A stretch of 64,000 nucleotides of DNA from Roridomyces roridus (Eukaryota > Basidiomycota > Agaricomycetes > Agaricales > Mycenaceae), in contig JARKIF010000005.1 in NCBI GenBank assembly GCA_029378245.1, positions 1,302,001 to 1,366,000 on the forward strand, in the 5' to 3' direction. Each line of letters opens with the position of its first letter. Within the stretch, counting starts at the first letter, position 1. A program made the position numbers and the translations under genes. This document shows positions 45,945-57,642 of the stretch, in pieces. The notes under the pieces were generated by a model. That model had not been told where the DNA came from and made no database searches. It saw only the letters and a list, made by a program, of their open reading frames with translations.

Positions 45945-46079
45945 TAACTGGAGGCACATGTGAAAACGTAGCTAATTATTTGAATATTTCTCCGCGGGTC
46001 CACGTCCTAAGTACTGAGCCAGCCAGCAGACACGTGGGAGAAGTGTCGTCACTGAAGTACTTGCTCGACGATCTTGTGC

Positions 46080-48942
46080 ATGGCTACTCCCGCGCAGTTT
46101 TCTCGCCTGCAGCTCGCCGCTGCCTTGCTCGGTGAGCATCATATTTGTACCCTTTACTCGCCTTCCAACGCGTTGTAGAATATGACAACGACCCCACGAA
46201 TCCCGAGGCACCGCGACGCTCAGCTCAAGAAAGTGCCATATTCGCCAACTTTAGACGGGCTCAGTCTCGCGCGCAGGTCGCAGCTCGCAAAAGCGACTAT
46301 CTCAGTGTTGCGCTACCCAGCGAAACTGGCAGTCTAGCCGGTCGCGAGTCGGGGAGAGGTTCTAGAGCGTCCCTCAACATGCTCCGTAACCCTTTCGGCG
46401 CGGACGACATGGGGGATTACGAGGACGAAGAGGAAGAGGAGGAGGGAGAAATGGACCTCGATCTATCGTCTTGGGGACTTGACGCGTTCATGCCCAAGGA
46501 CAAGGAAGCCAAGGGCTCGAAACGCAGGTCCCGCACTACGACGCTCCCAAACCCTCACCCCGTCCTCCCCGGACCCGCTGCACAATCTGCAGGGGATGCT
46601 CCACGGCGCACGACGAGGTCGATGAGTGTTGGCAATCTCGATCAAATGACTGGGGTTATTGAAGAGAATCGAAGAAAGTCATTTGGTTCCCCGCTGGATC
46701 TTGAAAATGTGCAACCTATTCCGTTGCAACACGCTGCTTCGTACACTTTCCCCCAGGCTTCTGCCGCGACCTCGCATCCGCCACCACACCACTCGGTTCC
46801 CTTCCCCACTGGTTCAGTTCGTTCGCCCTCACCCAGACCAGATGATCATCGGTTCTCGGTATTGACCTCTAAATTCGACCCCAGAGCTCGTGAAGAGCGG
46901 TTGCGAGACGACGAAGATGAAAATATGCAGCCTCGGATGCGGACAATGTCCAATGGAACCATGGACTCGCGACATATGCTCGACGATAACAATCCTTTTG
47001 CACTACGACCGCCGAGCATAATGTCGAAATTCGACCCCAAAGCTGCGGCCCACGCGCGTACCATGTCGAACGCGTCGATGGGCTCCAGGATGATGTTGGA
47101 TGATGCCTCCGTCATGACTGGCCAAGATCGGGAACGGCGCTACTCTACCCTCGAGTTACTTAGACCGAAGGTTTTGGTCATGCCGAGTCCTCTGCAACCC
47201 ACATCCGGAGCCCTTCCTACCTCATCTTCCCAGAGGGAAGGCTTCCTTTCATCGGCAGACCCTCCTCTCCCCCCGGGAGCTCGGTCTGTACGGCGGCCAT
47301 CTTCAACTTTCAATCCGAATGATCCAACGACCGCGCCTGTGCCGGGCAATTTATTCACTCCAAATCCCCGCATGAATCTTTCGTTGTCGCAATTGACGTT
47401 TCGCAATACACTCCTGGTTGGAGGTCAGCGAGACGTTACTTATGCAGATATCGACAGCGATCTTCCTCGAGCTTTGGAAGACGGTGTACAAATTGAGCAG
47501 ACGTTGCCCTTGCCTGAGACTGAGTCTCTTCCTCAAATCGTAACCCCGGCCGAAGACCAATCCCGGCCTGCCGCTCGGCCCCCCGGCAAATTATTCGGCA
47601 AGAGTCTGATCGATGATCTTGAAAGTCGCAAAGCAGAGATGAGGACCAAACAGCGGTATTATATTTGCCTAGTCGTCCCACCTTCTCTAATTTCTCTTTT
47701 TATAGTGTATTCAGAGGCGACGAACGTCCATCCATGATGGCCCGTCAGTCGCAGCGCAAGAGCACTCTCATAGATCTCATAGATCCGCAGGCACGCCCTG
47801 TGACGCAGCACATGGGATCATTCGATTCTCAAGGTTCGCAGCAAGCACTTGGCCGAAGAAACTCTTTGAATGCGAAACCACTTTTGAACTTCGACGACGA
47901 CAATAAACTTGTGCGACCCGGCCTCAGACAGGCGGCCACTAGCCGTTCTGTCTTTGGAGTTGATACTCTTTGGGAACGTGAACTGGCCAAATTAAAGGAG
48001 ATCGAAGCTCGGGAAAAGGTCGAAGAGGATTTGCAGAAAGCCAAAGAAGCCGAGATGGAGGCTCGGGATGCCAAGAGACGAGCAAAGAAGGCGAGACGCA
48101 AGGATAAATCAGACTCCCCTCCCACACCAGAAGCCGAGGCGACTGTTAGCGTCCAACCTGCGCCCATCGAAACTCGAATCCCGTCGGCACCCCCGGTTTT
48201 ACCCGCTATCTCTCCCGTTCGCCGCCGCCCCCCGCCGGTGAACGACGACTCGGACAGCGACGACAGTGATCGCCCCGGACCTTCTCGTCCGCAGGAGAAA
48301 GGTCGGGATGGCTGGTCTTCCGACGAGGAAGGCAAGGGACCTATTCGAACCACTGGAACTGGTCCTCGATTCGTGAAGAAACCCGAGCGACCAGCCGCCC
48401 ATATTGGGGGTGAGGACAGCGAGGAGGACTTGCCTCTCGCTGCGACTATGGATCGGGTTGTTCAGCGGGCAACACAACTCCAGCGACCCCCTGGCTCGGA
48501 CTCTGATGAGGAGCAACCACTGTCGGTGCTTATTCAAAAGAAGATGAGCCTGCCGTCCGTCAACTTTGACAAGCGCTCTCAGTCGCATGGAGCAGACGAC
48601 GAAGAGGAGGACGATCAGCCTCTCGGCCTGCGGGCATCGAGAGTCGCGCCTTCTTTCGGCGGTTCGGTGCACCCCGGGGAAGATGATGATATGCCCTTGG
48701 CGTATCACCCGGAGCAGCAGCGGCGATCACAGTTTCACATGATGGCGCAAGCCGCTCAGCAGCAACAGCAGATGATGCTGCAAGCGCAAATGCACAATTC
48801 CATGTTCTTTTCGCCACAACCCATGATGGCTCCTGGTTACTTTGGCCCGCAGATGATGATGCCGCCGCCTGCGTTGCACGACGAGGCCAAGTACGGTGCG
48901 GTGGATAGGTGGAGAAGGGACGTCGTTGTGGACGATCCTTGA
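46080..48942 (+). CDS. Large disordered protein of unknown function
   Basis: I do not recognise this protein of about 920 residues. It starts MATPAQFSRLQLAAALLEYD and has introns at about 46132-46179 and 47657-47706, both keeping the frame. Most of it looks disordered and is rich in S, P, R, D and E. An internal duplication is visible: SKFDP, RTMSN and HMLDD/RMMLDD recur in the same order at about 46865-46985 and 47020-47105. There is a charged helical stretch (LAKLKEIEAREKVEEDLQKA) and many acidic Ser-rich patches. The tail is rich in Q and M (QAAQQQQQMMLQAQMHNSMF). No membrane segment or signal peptide is seen. A signalling scaffold or polarity factor would fit, but that is only a guess. 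Confidence 0.7.
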
Positions 48943-49037
48943 ATCGGAAGGACTACTGGGACCATATCATGCTATGTATCATATTTTACAGATCATCAAC
49001 TAAGTGGGACATTAGATACAAAATGCGGCATAGCAAG

Positions 49038-52000
49038 TTAAGACGGGTTGGTGATCCTGAGGGGCTGCTTGGGATAAGAAGTAATGATACTGATGTTTCT
49101 GCCTCTCATCTCTGTTTCCGCGGTCATCTCATCATCTTCCTCTTCCGTATCTGTGCTCTGCGGTCCGGTGTGCTCGGTCAACAAGGCACCCCGGTAGGCT
49201 GGTCGGTGGTGGATATATGGGAAGGATGGAGTCACGTTTTCATCAGTCCGTAACGTGTCGGACATGGATGGACGAGGTGCGGCGGTGGTTTGAGGCTCCG
49301 TACGCAGTCGTCTGAGCATCAATGAAATAGCGGATCGATCCGGCTTGCCTCTCCAGCCGAAAGTTATGAGGATGAGATAGAACGCAATAGTCCACGCCAA
49401 GAAGACACCAAAAGTGCTCTTGGGCGCCTTGGACCACAAAGCGATCAGAGTAAACACGCACAAAGCGAGTAGTGCGGCATGAAAAAGAAGACGCAGCAGC
49501 ATTGAGAGCGGCGATGGCATAGTGGAGGGCATCTTCTCCACGGGATCGTTTAACAAGGTGCCAGGCGTGGAAGGTGGAACAGCTGCTGCAGCCGCGGCTT
49601 GCAAGTCCAGTTCGCTCTGGTAGACGGATTAAGTAACACGTCAATTGGTGGGAGACATGGCATACCACTGCAGTCAAGCTTCGCCGATGGTTGAGCCAGT
49701 CCAAATCCCCGAGACTGTGAGACCCTGAATACTGAGGTCGATGGGTAACGGGGCTTCCAACGCGACTTCCACTTGCACGGCGAGTGCGTGCAGGCCGATT
49801 GATAACCTCGAATGACCGGTGCGTCGGTGGGGTATTGAAGGGATCCTCTGTCTCCGCAGAGGTAGTGTCAATTGACAAGGTGTCCTCGGGCTTCCGCCAG
49901 CTGGAGGGAACCCACGAAGGCGTTCGGCGACGGGGGGATGCAGGAGGAGAAGGACTGTAAGTACTGCTAGGCAGCTTGTCTTTCTCCGCTGCATCAGAAT
50001 CCGTGCGCTCCCTTGAAATATGCGTGTGTGTATGCCTGGTCGACAGGTGTGCGAGAGCGAGTAGGAGGATCACGGCGTACAAAGAAACAAAGAGAGCGAG
50101 CCCTGCTCTTCCGTGAGCAGTGCTCAAGGTTCCCGGATGTGTCCCATCGGAAGACGATACCGATGTGAAGGAGGTAGCAACTCCTGCAACACCCAGGGCG
50201 AACGCGAAAAAGCCCAACGCAACAGACACGTAGCACCATGTTTGGGACAACGCGCTGCTGCGAGTGTTGTTGAAGCTCGGGGACGTAAAACGGAACAATA
50301 TGACACAAGGCAGGAGTAATGCGACAGAGAGAGGTGCCAATAATTTATGAACAACGGAAGTGTCGAAGGAGGTCGATGGCGATGGAGATTGGCCACCTGC
50401 TGTGGGTGAACTGCTGGGGCTCGAAGAGGGTGTAGAGGTAGATGTAGAGGTAGATGATGGGCGTGCTGAAGAGGTTCTTGAGCCTGATGGTTGCGGTCTT
50501 GCAGTTGCGCAACTAGTCAGGAAATTGTTCTGAACACCGGCTCCGCTTGCATCCACGCCGGTCTGCAACTTGCCGTCCCCAAACCCTGAATATTTGGGTT
50601 GTGTGGGGGTAACGGAGTCATTATAAGCTAGGGCCGCATCAGAATAGGACATAAAAGGAAAGAAGAAGAAAGCACCTCTTAAGAGCCATACTTCTGATAG
50701 GTAATTACCGGACTCGTCCCGGCCTCCAAAAACCTAGAAATGAATTAGTACGAGATCACATAATGAACCGAAGACGTACTATTATATCGGAAGGGGAATT
50801 AGGTGGATTGCCCACAAGCGGAGAAGTAGACATGACCGCCGCTGCACCCTCTCGTGGAGAGGGGAAGGAAGGGACGCCCGAGGTGCCAGGATCTCCAGAG
50901 GGTAGTATTCGCGTCCAACTGGTGGTATGCGTGTCTAGGATAGCCTGAAAACATGAGCGATGGTATAGGCATTAGTGTGATAATTAATCACCACTTCACC
51001 GGATTTCAATCCGTTGCCATCGTCCCAGAGACTTGAGTTGAAGGTACCAAGAAGGAGCAACATCTGGAAAGCAAAATTGGGAGAAAAAGAACTGGGATTG
51101 GGCACAAGGGTGGGGGAAAGTCGAGGCGCTGGACAATTGACAGCAGCCACTCCCGAGCGGCCAGCGCCATCGACGATGTAGGTATTCTGACTGGCACAAG
51201 AGTCGACCGCATTTGTGGTGCCGTTGCAACCTCCAGAGAATATAACATCGCTGAACAGAACTCCGCCTCCTTGAGCAACCAAGCCGGGTATTGTATTGAG
51301 AGGTATAGGTTCCCAACTGCCCACGGCATGGTCAGGTAAGTTGGAAGAAAGGGTGCCCGACATATTCCTGGAACAATTCCAGTGAAGAACAGGGTGTTGA
51401 AAGGGTAGCTTACAGGCGCCATAGGTCAGAAAAGGTGGTTTGACCATTCTCGCCTCCCCAAAGCCATATCGTGTTATTTGGGCCCTGAGAACATAAGATT
51501 GAGTAGACTAGGATGAAGCAACTCACTGGCAAAACCGGATCCTAGCCAAAATCATTTGAGTAACAAATTGTGAGAGGCGAATGAGACTTACAGCCATGGG
51601 AGCCACTCGAGGATCGATACCTCCACTGGAGCCCCACCTAGGTGATGGTCCACCAGGCGAAATATTCACTTGGGCATAGAATTGGTTGTTGAAATCGTAC
51701 TCCCACACGTCGGACAGCGCTGATCCATCCGGTCCTTTCCCGCCTATTACGACGAATCCGTTGCGACTGGATCCCATTCAGAAATGTGCAAAACGAAACG
51801 CAGCTGACCTACTCACTTGCTGGCAGCACTATCGTAGCCCGCAATTGCGGCTGATCTCGCAGGCGGAGGGTTTGGTGACAGATTCGTTGCGGGAGCAGGG
51901 ACAGTCCAAGTCAACGAGTCAAGGTCGAGGCTGATTTGCAAGTTAGGAATGGGGAGGTCTGGATGGAGGGACAGCACAGATATGTCTGATCTTGAGCTAC

Positions 52001-52272
52001 GCCAGAGGAAGCCTCGCCGCCGAATATTATTATTTGGTGACTGGGGAGCGGATCTGTTGGTTTTGCAGTGCTAACGGGGTGGAAATGACGAACCCAACTG
52101 GGTTATAAGCCATGGCCACGTCCTTCAAACCAGGGGGCGGAGGACCTCGCAGTAAACCCGTCAGATTGATCCATTGGAACGGAGGGACAGGGTCGGGAGA
52201 ACTGGCAGCGTCGACGTGGAGGACAGACAGAAGGAGAATGAGCAGCACTTTCCAGCCCAAGGCCAGAGCCAT
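49038..52272 (-). CDS. Secreted-type kelch-repeat protein with C-terminal membrane helices
   Basis: The N-terminus is a signal peptide (MALALGWKVLLILLLSVLHV) followed by a kelch propeller. Repeat hallmarks are GFVVIGGKGPDGSALSDVWE, NTIWLWGGENGQTTFSDLW and IIVFGGRDESGNYLSEVWLL. After a Ser/Thr/Pro-rich stalk of TSTSTSTPSSSPSS type come at least four hydrophobic helices (KLLAPLSVALLLPCVILF, WCYVSVALGFFAFALGVAGV, GRAGLALFVSLYAVILLLAL) with a conserved-looking His before GRAG. A cytoplasmic Ser/Arg-rich loop and two more helices (LLFHAALLALCVFTLIALW, FGVFLAWTIAFYLILITFGW) follow. The helix set resembles a cytochrome b561-like fold, but I cannot confirm haem ligands. The function is unknown. Start at 52272, stop at 49038. 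Confidence 0.75.
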
Positions 52273-52844
52273 GCAACGTCGAACGGCGTTGGTGGGGTCG
52301 TGTAACCTTCACGAACGGATCAAATAACGGATCGTCGAGCCGGCGCCGAACTCTCTCTCGACGCGGAACCATTGCCAACTGGAACGCTCTCGAGCGACTC
52401 ATGACTAGCTTCCATCCATTTTTACCTGCGTCGACGACCGCCGGCTCGCAGAAATGCGTGGAAAATACGTCGCATTCAGTAATCTCAAAGCCATTGTTCT
52501 TTGGGACCCACGATTGTTCGTAGGAGTTGAGACGAGAGGGATTAACCGGTAACCGGTTGGTTGGTTTTTTTGATATCCATTGTTCTCGGAATGGCTAGCA
52601 TTGAGATGGGACCCACAACAAAAGTGCGGCGGCCTCTTCTATTTCCATGATGGTTGTTTTCTAGGTACGCGTGGTTCTTATCATACTTGAGAGATGGACT
52701 CGCAGAAGAGGAAAAAATCTCGTAAATTTCAGGCTGGGTGCGAGCAGCTGCGAGCAGCAATCAGTAGAAACGGATCGGCGGAGGCTGTGTTACGGCATCT
52801 TGTCCATAACCACCGAGTCGCTCAGCATTGGCCCAAAGAGAACA
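52273..52844. other. Divergent intergenic region, kelch gene and RNR-inhibitor-like gene
   Basis: These 572 bp separate two divergent starts. They contain a tandem palindromic motif (AACCGGT twice, 52544-52558, followed by TGGTTGG) and one ACGCGT at 52667-52672. Short open frames (such as 52694-52906) show no family features and appear to be leader sequence. Confidence 0.5.
52667..52672. promoter_or_regulatory. MCB-like element ACGCGT upstream of the RNR-inhibitor-like gene
   Basis: This copy lies 173 bp before the start at 52845. ACGCGT is the core of the MluI cell-cycle box bound by MBF (Mbp1/Swi6, Cdc10/Res) at G1/S and DNA-damage genes in ascomycete yeasts. Four further copies lie within the gene. 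Confidence 0.4.
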
Positions 52845-53512
52845 ATGTCTTCCCCGACCAAGCGACCCATCACCGACGAAACACGATCAACCGCGCAGGC
52901 GTCTGACGCGTCCCATGCTTCGTGGTCTATGCACCGGCGCCCACTGAATTGGAATCGTTCAGAACACCCGCGGATCTTGTCGCTCAACTCCGCAACGTCG
53001 GTTCGCGGGTAAGGAAAAGTAAGTATATCGGGCAACTCTCCAAAATTCACGCGTCAAACGCGTCTTTAGACGTCTCCGAGGGCTACAACACCCACCGCGG
53101 TGACCGCGCGACATCAGTGCCCCCTTCACCCACGAAGCCTCCCCAGGCCGATATATTCACTTCTGCCAACGACGTTCTTCGACGCGTTTATGGCAGCCCT
53201 AATCAGCCGCGCCCGCCCATCTCACCCAATAAGAGAAGGCGACAGGACGACTCTGATCACGAATCAGGAGACACCAACTCGGCTGATAGAAAGGACGACA
53301 CTGAATCCGATGGTGAGACGGATATCGTCTTTGAAAACAGACCGGTAAGGCCCCGGCCGCGGAGACGCTTGATGCAAACCCAATCTTTGCCCACCAACTT
53401 GTTCGGTGACCCCTCCAAGTCGGCGTCTCATGATATGGACGCCGAAGAGTCAGACTGGAGTATTGCCGCTTCATCATCTCAACCACCCGCTTTCGAGCCC
53501 ATGGTGCTGTAG
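52845..53512 (+). CDS. Probable ribonucleotide reductase inhibitor (Spd1/Dif1-like family)
   Basis: This small, largely disordered protein has about 180-190 residues. Spliced by hand it starts MSSPTKRPITDETRSTAQA, then TPADLVAQLRNVGSRVRK and NVSEGYNTHRGD, joined by introns that end at 52968 and 53069. The motif G-x-R-V-R-K-x-V-x-E-G-Y is what I know from the fungal RNR_inhib family (Spd1, Dif1), which restrains ribonucleotide reductase or controls the location of its small subunit. The rest is acidic and basic with Ser-Pro sites (VPPSPTKPP, ISPNKRRR) suited to Cdk control, ending PAFEPMVL. The assignment rests on one short motif. The first-intron donor could be a few codons later. Confidence 0.55.
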
Positions 53513-54156
53513 CAATACATTTGCCGTGAGTATGTCTTCTCAATGACTAGTTCATGTCTGAATATAGACAAAAGAATCTGCCTAGTTTTGTAGCGCTGAT
53601 ATCCCGATTTGTCGACTGAAATGTAGGAATGTGTACTGGACATACTCTGAATGTCGCTCTTTTTGCGTCAACATAAGCCTCTGTGCCTCGGTAGGTTACT
53701 TGGCGAGGCACGGAGGTATATCCATTCGTCGACCCTTCTTCCAACTTTCTTGATCTAGTATGTGATGCCGTACATCGAATCTCACAGATCTCAGCTCGCT
53801 TAACATTCTTGTGTGGCGGCTCGGAGTATAAATGTTTATGTGCCCACTTCATTGCAGCCTGCCCTCTTCCAGAGACCCCATTGTCTCGACGCTGTGTCGC
53901 GTCTTTTTGTCATGTACCCACCCTCATCTGCTCATTGCAGCCCATCATCCCTCCGTTCCCGTTTTATTGGTACCTCCCAGTGAGCATCCCGCTCGTTTAT
54001 GCATCCATACCCTCCAGCCGGCCGCCAGCTTATGGCTCTAGCGCCCGGTTTTTCCCACTCTCCCTTCGTTTTCACGCCCTGCGCCACACTGTTGAACCCC
54101 CCACTCAACGCCTTTCCAGATGCCCTGTTGACTGTACCCCAGAAGCCCGACGCCAC
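53513..54156. other. Intergenic region with TATA box before the C2H2 gene
   Basis: This 644 bp stretch holds TATAAA at 53827-53832 and a long pyrimidine-rich tract at about 53850-54120, the likely promoter and 5' leader of the C2H2 gene. Open frames here on both strands show no family features. A short upstream exon of the C2H2 gene cannot be excluded. Confidence 0.5.
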
Positions 54157-55301
54157 ATGGCACCACGCCAAGAATATAGAAGACCTGAATCCGATTTCGC
54201 TCTCAACCCCGCCGTCTTTTTGGAGGGTCCATTGTGGGTCAACGGTCCACAACGTCCGCCCGCGTCGGGATCGAGGTAAATTATGGCACATATCCCGCAT
54301 TTCCGTTCCTCAACGCATTTAGACAACCAATTCCTGGGCAATTGGTTGAACGGAATACGCATCCGAGGTATTTTCTTCGTGCACCATCTGCTTTGATCTC
54401 ATATACAACACTTCAGGGACACCTCCCGGTTTAACACCAGAAGGCCACAGCTACCTTCCATTCTTAATGCTCCAACCGCTGCATTCGTGCTCCCGCCCTT
54501 ACCAGCATCGTTGGATATAATGCCAATGCATACAATCTACGGCTCTGACGCGGAAATGGAGGACGAAGGCTCTTCCTATCGTCGCTCACCAGCGCCGGGT
54601 CCTCCTCACAGGAATCCAATACGCCCCTGGGAGGACCCTCCTCGCGCACTAAGTGAAGAACGGCAAGTGTTTGTATCATGGCTGTTCAATTCACATCTCA
54701 CCTCTAGCCAGAAGTGAATCTGCGGACTCTCCGCCAGAATCTACGGCGGATCCGGAGGACAAGAGACAGTGGACCGATTTTGCTGTCGAGGCTCGCAATC
54801 CGGACGGTGGCAGGGGAACCATATGGTTTTGTACTTGGGTCGAGGATGATGGCCAGCGTTGCTCGTACAATTCCAAGAAACAATCGGTCAAGCGCCATAT
54901 AAGCACCAAGCACATGAAAATCAAGTGAGTGGAATCCTTCGTTGGCTGCAGCTCGCCTCATATTTGCTAGGCCATATGTTTGCGATATCTGTGAACGGGC
55001 GTTTGGGCAGGTAAATTCCCTCCTCGTGCACATCCCATTGTGTATTCATCCTTCTTCACTCCAGAAAACCGCTCGAGATGGTCACTGGAATACACAGTGC
55101 GTCTCTTTTTGTCTACCTATGCCTCCCATCGCTCAAAAATTGCACAGTTCTGACAACAGGCCTCACCAGTGTGAGTACTGCGACGAAAGTTTCAAGGACG
55201 CTTCCAGGAAGCTACGACACAAACAGCAGGCCCATGGCTATAAAGCCAAACAAGTCCGGAGACAGAAGCAGCCATTGGAGATGGTGTTCGATTCCCGCTG
55301 A
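54157..55301 (+). CDS. C2H2 zinc-finger protein, possible transcription factor
   Basis: The model starts MAPRQEYRRPESDFALNPAV and joins through introns near 54274, 54406 and 54668. The N-terminal 150 residues are low in structure, with PHRNPIRPWEDPP and an acidic stretch. Three fingers follow. The first, FCTWVEDDGQRCSY, ends with HISTKH. The second, CDICERAFGQKTARDGHWNT, has only one clear His in the usual place, so it is degenerate or my splice is off. The third is CEYCDESFKDASRKLRHKQQ followed by AH. A basic tail (KAKQVRRQKQ) follows. The length is about 290 residues. Target genes are unknown. The start is the first ATG in the spliced frame. Confidence 0.68.
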
Positions 55302-55600
55302 ATTGACCGCGACGAACTGTTTCTTCGTTTAATGTAGTATTAGTATGCCGATGATGCTGTAGCCAAGTTGTCTCAGGACTGTATATAGCTGTATAATTAA
55401 TAGTATGCCTCTTAATTTAACGAATTATCTATCTCTTGCGTTGAAGACTCGGATTGCCGCAAGCTCCCCTCTACAGTATGCCGACAAACATGTTCAACCA
55501 ATTATCTTCCAGAGGCGAAGCGAAGACTGATCCGGTCATCAGAGGCTGTGCATCATGATCTCGGACCTTCCTCACTGGGAACTTTCAAGCTGCAACCAAA

Positions 55601-56297
55601 ATGGCGAGGCCTGAACCTCCGCTCGGCAGCCGTTCCCTCCAGTCGCCCGCGCAGATACGAGTACACGTGTCCCAAGCAACATGCCTCGACATCAGCTCGT
55701 TCAAAGGTGCTTGTGTGTTGGTCCTCGCCAAAAAAAAATATTCGATTGCTCACTATTAAGCCAGAGGTGCTGCGAGAATTCCGTAAACTCGACGACGCGA
55801 TTACGATGAGACTGAACCGCGAAAATGCCATGGTCCGAGACCAAGAACGAGCGGGTCATAAAGGGAGCGGGTCCGTACAAGAGCAAGCGTGCAAGAACCT
55901 TTGGGATGAGCTCACAGCCAACTGGAAGCAGCGGACTCGGATAATCAGCTATTGCACGCAAGTCATGGATCAGTCAAAGCTGGAAAAAGAGCAAGCAGCG
56001 GAAACTGAGGAGGATGCGGCGCGGCGGCGGCGAGCGTTGGACGCTGCTGCTTTTGCACATGATGTTATGGTGACTATTTCTCCGGAAATTTACACGCTGC
56101 CACTCAACGGAATGCAGCGAAACCAGGTGCATAATGAATTGTCTGTGGATCAAATTGTCATCCGACGCTCTCTTCAAGGTGAATCAACTCATTCTTAGAC
56201 CGCCCTTTTCTGATACGCGTCCTTAGCTTTTCGTTCAAGGTGTCGAAGTTTCCATCCTCCGGACAACGAAGCGCGTAAATTTTGGGACATGAGCTGA
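55601..56297 (+). CDS. MIX23: Mix23 / caffeine-induced death protein 2 family
   Basis: This is a mitochondrial intermembrane-space protein of about 180 residues, the homologue of human CCDC58 and yeast Mix23, which help import of matrix proteins. Spliced by hand it starts MARPEPPLGSRSLQSPAQIR, then ATCLDISSFKEVLREFRKLD, DAITMRLNRENA and a conserved cysteine pair in ACKNLWDELTANW to IISYC. It continues LSVDQIVIRRSLQAFRSRCR and ends FWDMS at 56297. The Cys spacing (20 residues between) equals that of CCDC58. Three introns were placed by the family pattern. Confidence 0.82.
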
Positions 56298-56374
56298 ATG
56301 TAATTGTGATGACGTGAAGCCATTACTCGAAATGCTCGGTCGATGTCGCCATCTCCGACGTCCTTCCGTTCGCC

Positions 56375-57204
56375 ATGAACTTGCTGCACATCCTATTAGC
56401 CCTCGCGACTGCGGCTTCTGCCAGCCAGGTCGTGCTTCAGCAAGGGCCAAAACTCCGGTGCAGGTTGAGCTCGGAGTCATGAGCAGGTATTCGGAAGACC
56501 GTGCACGATTCATTGGTCTAATTCCACGACAAGATGCCCTGACGCTCTCGTCTGTGAATCAGTCTTTGACCAAGTTCTGAAAGAGGTCGGCAGCAAAATG
56601 AACTTGTCCCTCATCTACGTCGCCAAGTACGCTCAACGTGCTCTCAGTCGCCTAGCTCATGTTCAACGAACAGGTTCAACTCCTCAGAGCCTGACTTTGG
56701 CATTACGTGCATGCACGGCGTAGGAGAGTGTGTCGGCAACGTGGCAGCAGCTATGCGTCCGCTCAATATTCGACAAAATGGTGGGACTTTGTTCAGTGCC
56801 AAAATTCTCACGGGCGGTATGCAGCGGGGGTTCCAGAGGTGACTCTGGAATGCGCAGGAAAGGTGGGCCTTGATTGGGAAGCGAGTAGTGTGGGACGTTG
56901 TGCTGGATTGGACGGCAAAGCCAGTGAAGGCGTTGAATTGTTGAGGAAGAGCGTGTCACTGAGCAAGTCTCTCGGAATCGAGTGCGTCATGTTCCGTCAC
57001 CGTCTCCTCAACTGAGAGTGTCTACTAGGAAGAGCTGCACGGTGCTGATCAATCGCAAGCAAGTATGCGTGCACGATGGGGGCTGGGACATATGCGACGT
57101 GAGTTGTGCGTTGGCTACGCATTCGCAGCTGTTTATGAGCCTAGGGCGATGCCATTGACTTTGTGAAACGAATCAACGAGGAATACGAGCGTCTGAACGG
57201 GTGA
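56375..57204 (+). CDS. GILT-like thiol reductase family protein, with frame break
   Basis: A signal peptide (MNLLHILLALATAASAS) is followed by VQVELGVMS, then CPDALVCESVFDQVLKEVGS, LSLIYVAK, FNSSEPDFGITCMHGVGECV, TKWWDFVQCQNSHGRYAAGV, GLDWEASSVGRCAGLDG, KSCTVLINRKQVCVHDGGW and VKRINEEYERLNG. This is the order of gamma-interferon-inducible lysosomal thiol reductase family proteins in fungi. The usual CxxC redox motif is replaced by CPDALVC (two Cys five apart). Between 56735 and 56765 the frame shifts with no possible intron: GNV is read in one frame, a QQLC-like stretch in another and YSTKWWDF in a third. The gene is either broken or miscopied. Introns elsewhere fit. Confidence 0.8.
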
Positions 57205-57220
57205 ACAGACAATGGTGGTT

Positions 57221-57642
57221 TCAACGCCCTCCTAGCAGTATTTCGTATATTATGATGATGATGTTGAAACCAATGAGAGGGACTGTAGAAATTTGTGAGA
57301 GATTCGGGGTGGATGAGCAAGTACACGCACTTCGCATCAGCGTGCGTACAGCGCTGATGAGGTCAATCAACCGCGCCTTCATGCTGACCTCGGCCGGTGG
57401 GGTCCCATAACCAGTCTGGGGATCATAGGTCTGTTGAAAAGCAGGGTTGGGATTGGGGGCTTGGGAGGAGGAGGACCAGCCAACTACGTGTCCGGTGAGG
57501 GTCGTTAAACAAGGAAAGAGGCCCAGATACTTCTTGCAAGAAAACGGTCCTCGCTCAAGACGGCCATTGAATTAACGACGAGGAGAGAAACATAGATGAC
57601 GGTGCCCAGCATCTTCGTTGGCGCGAAGGTCAGGAAAGACAT
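57221..57642 (-). CDS. YOS1: Yos1 (IER3IP1) ER-Golgi transport protein
   Basis: This is a small integral membrane protein of about 107 residues, part of the Yip1-Yif1 complex that supports COPII vesicle transport. Three exons join cleanly: MSFLTFAPTKMLGTVIYVSL with VNSMAVLSEDRFLAR, then IGWSSSSQAP to VSMKARLIDLISAVRTLMR, then IPLIGFNIIIIIYEILLGGR. The frame AVLSEDRFL-x-R-I-G-W, a variable loop, then LI-x-VRTL-RIPLI-x-x-N is the Yos1/IER3IP1 signature. Introns use GTATCT and GTGCGT donors. The gene lies between neighbours with only 16 bp (convergent, GILT) and 30 bp (divergent, uL22m) gaps. Confidence 0.88.
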
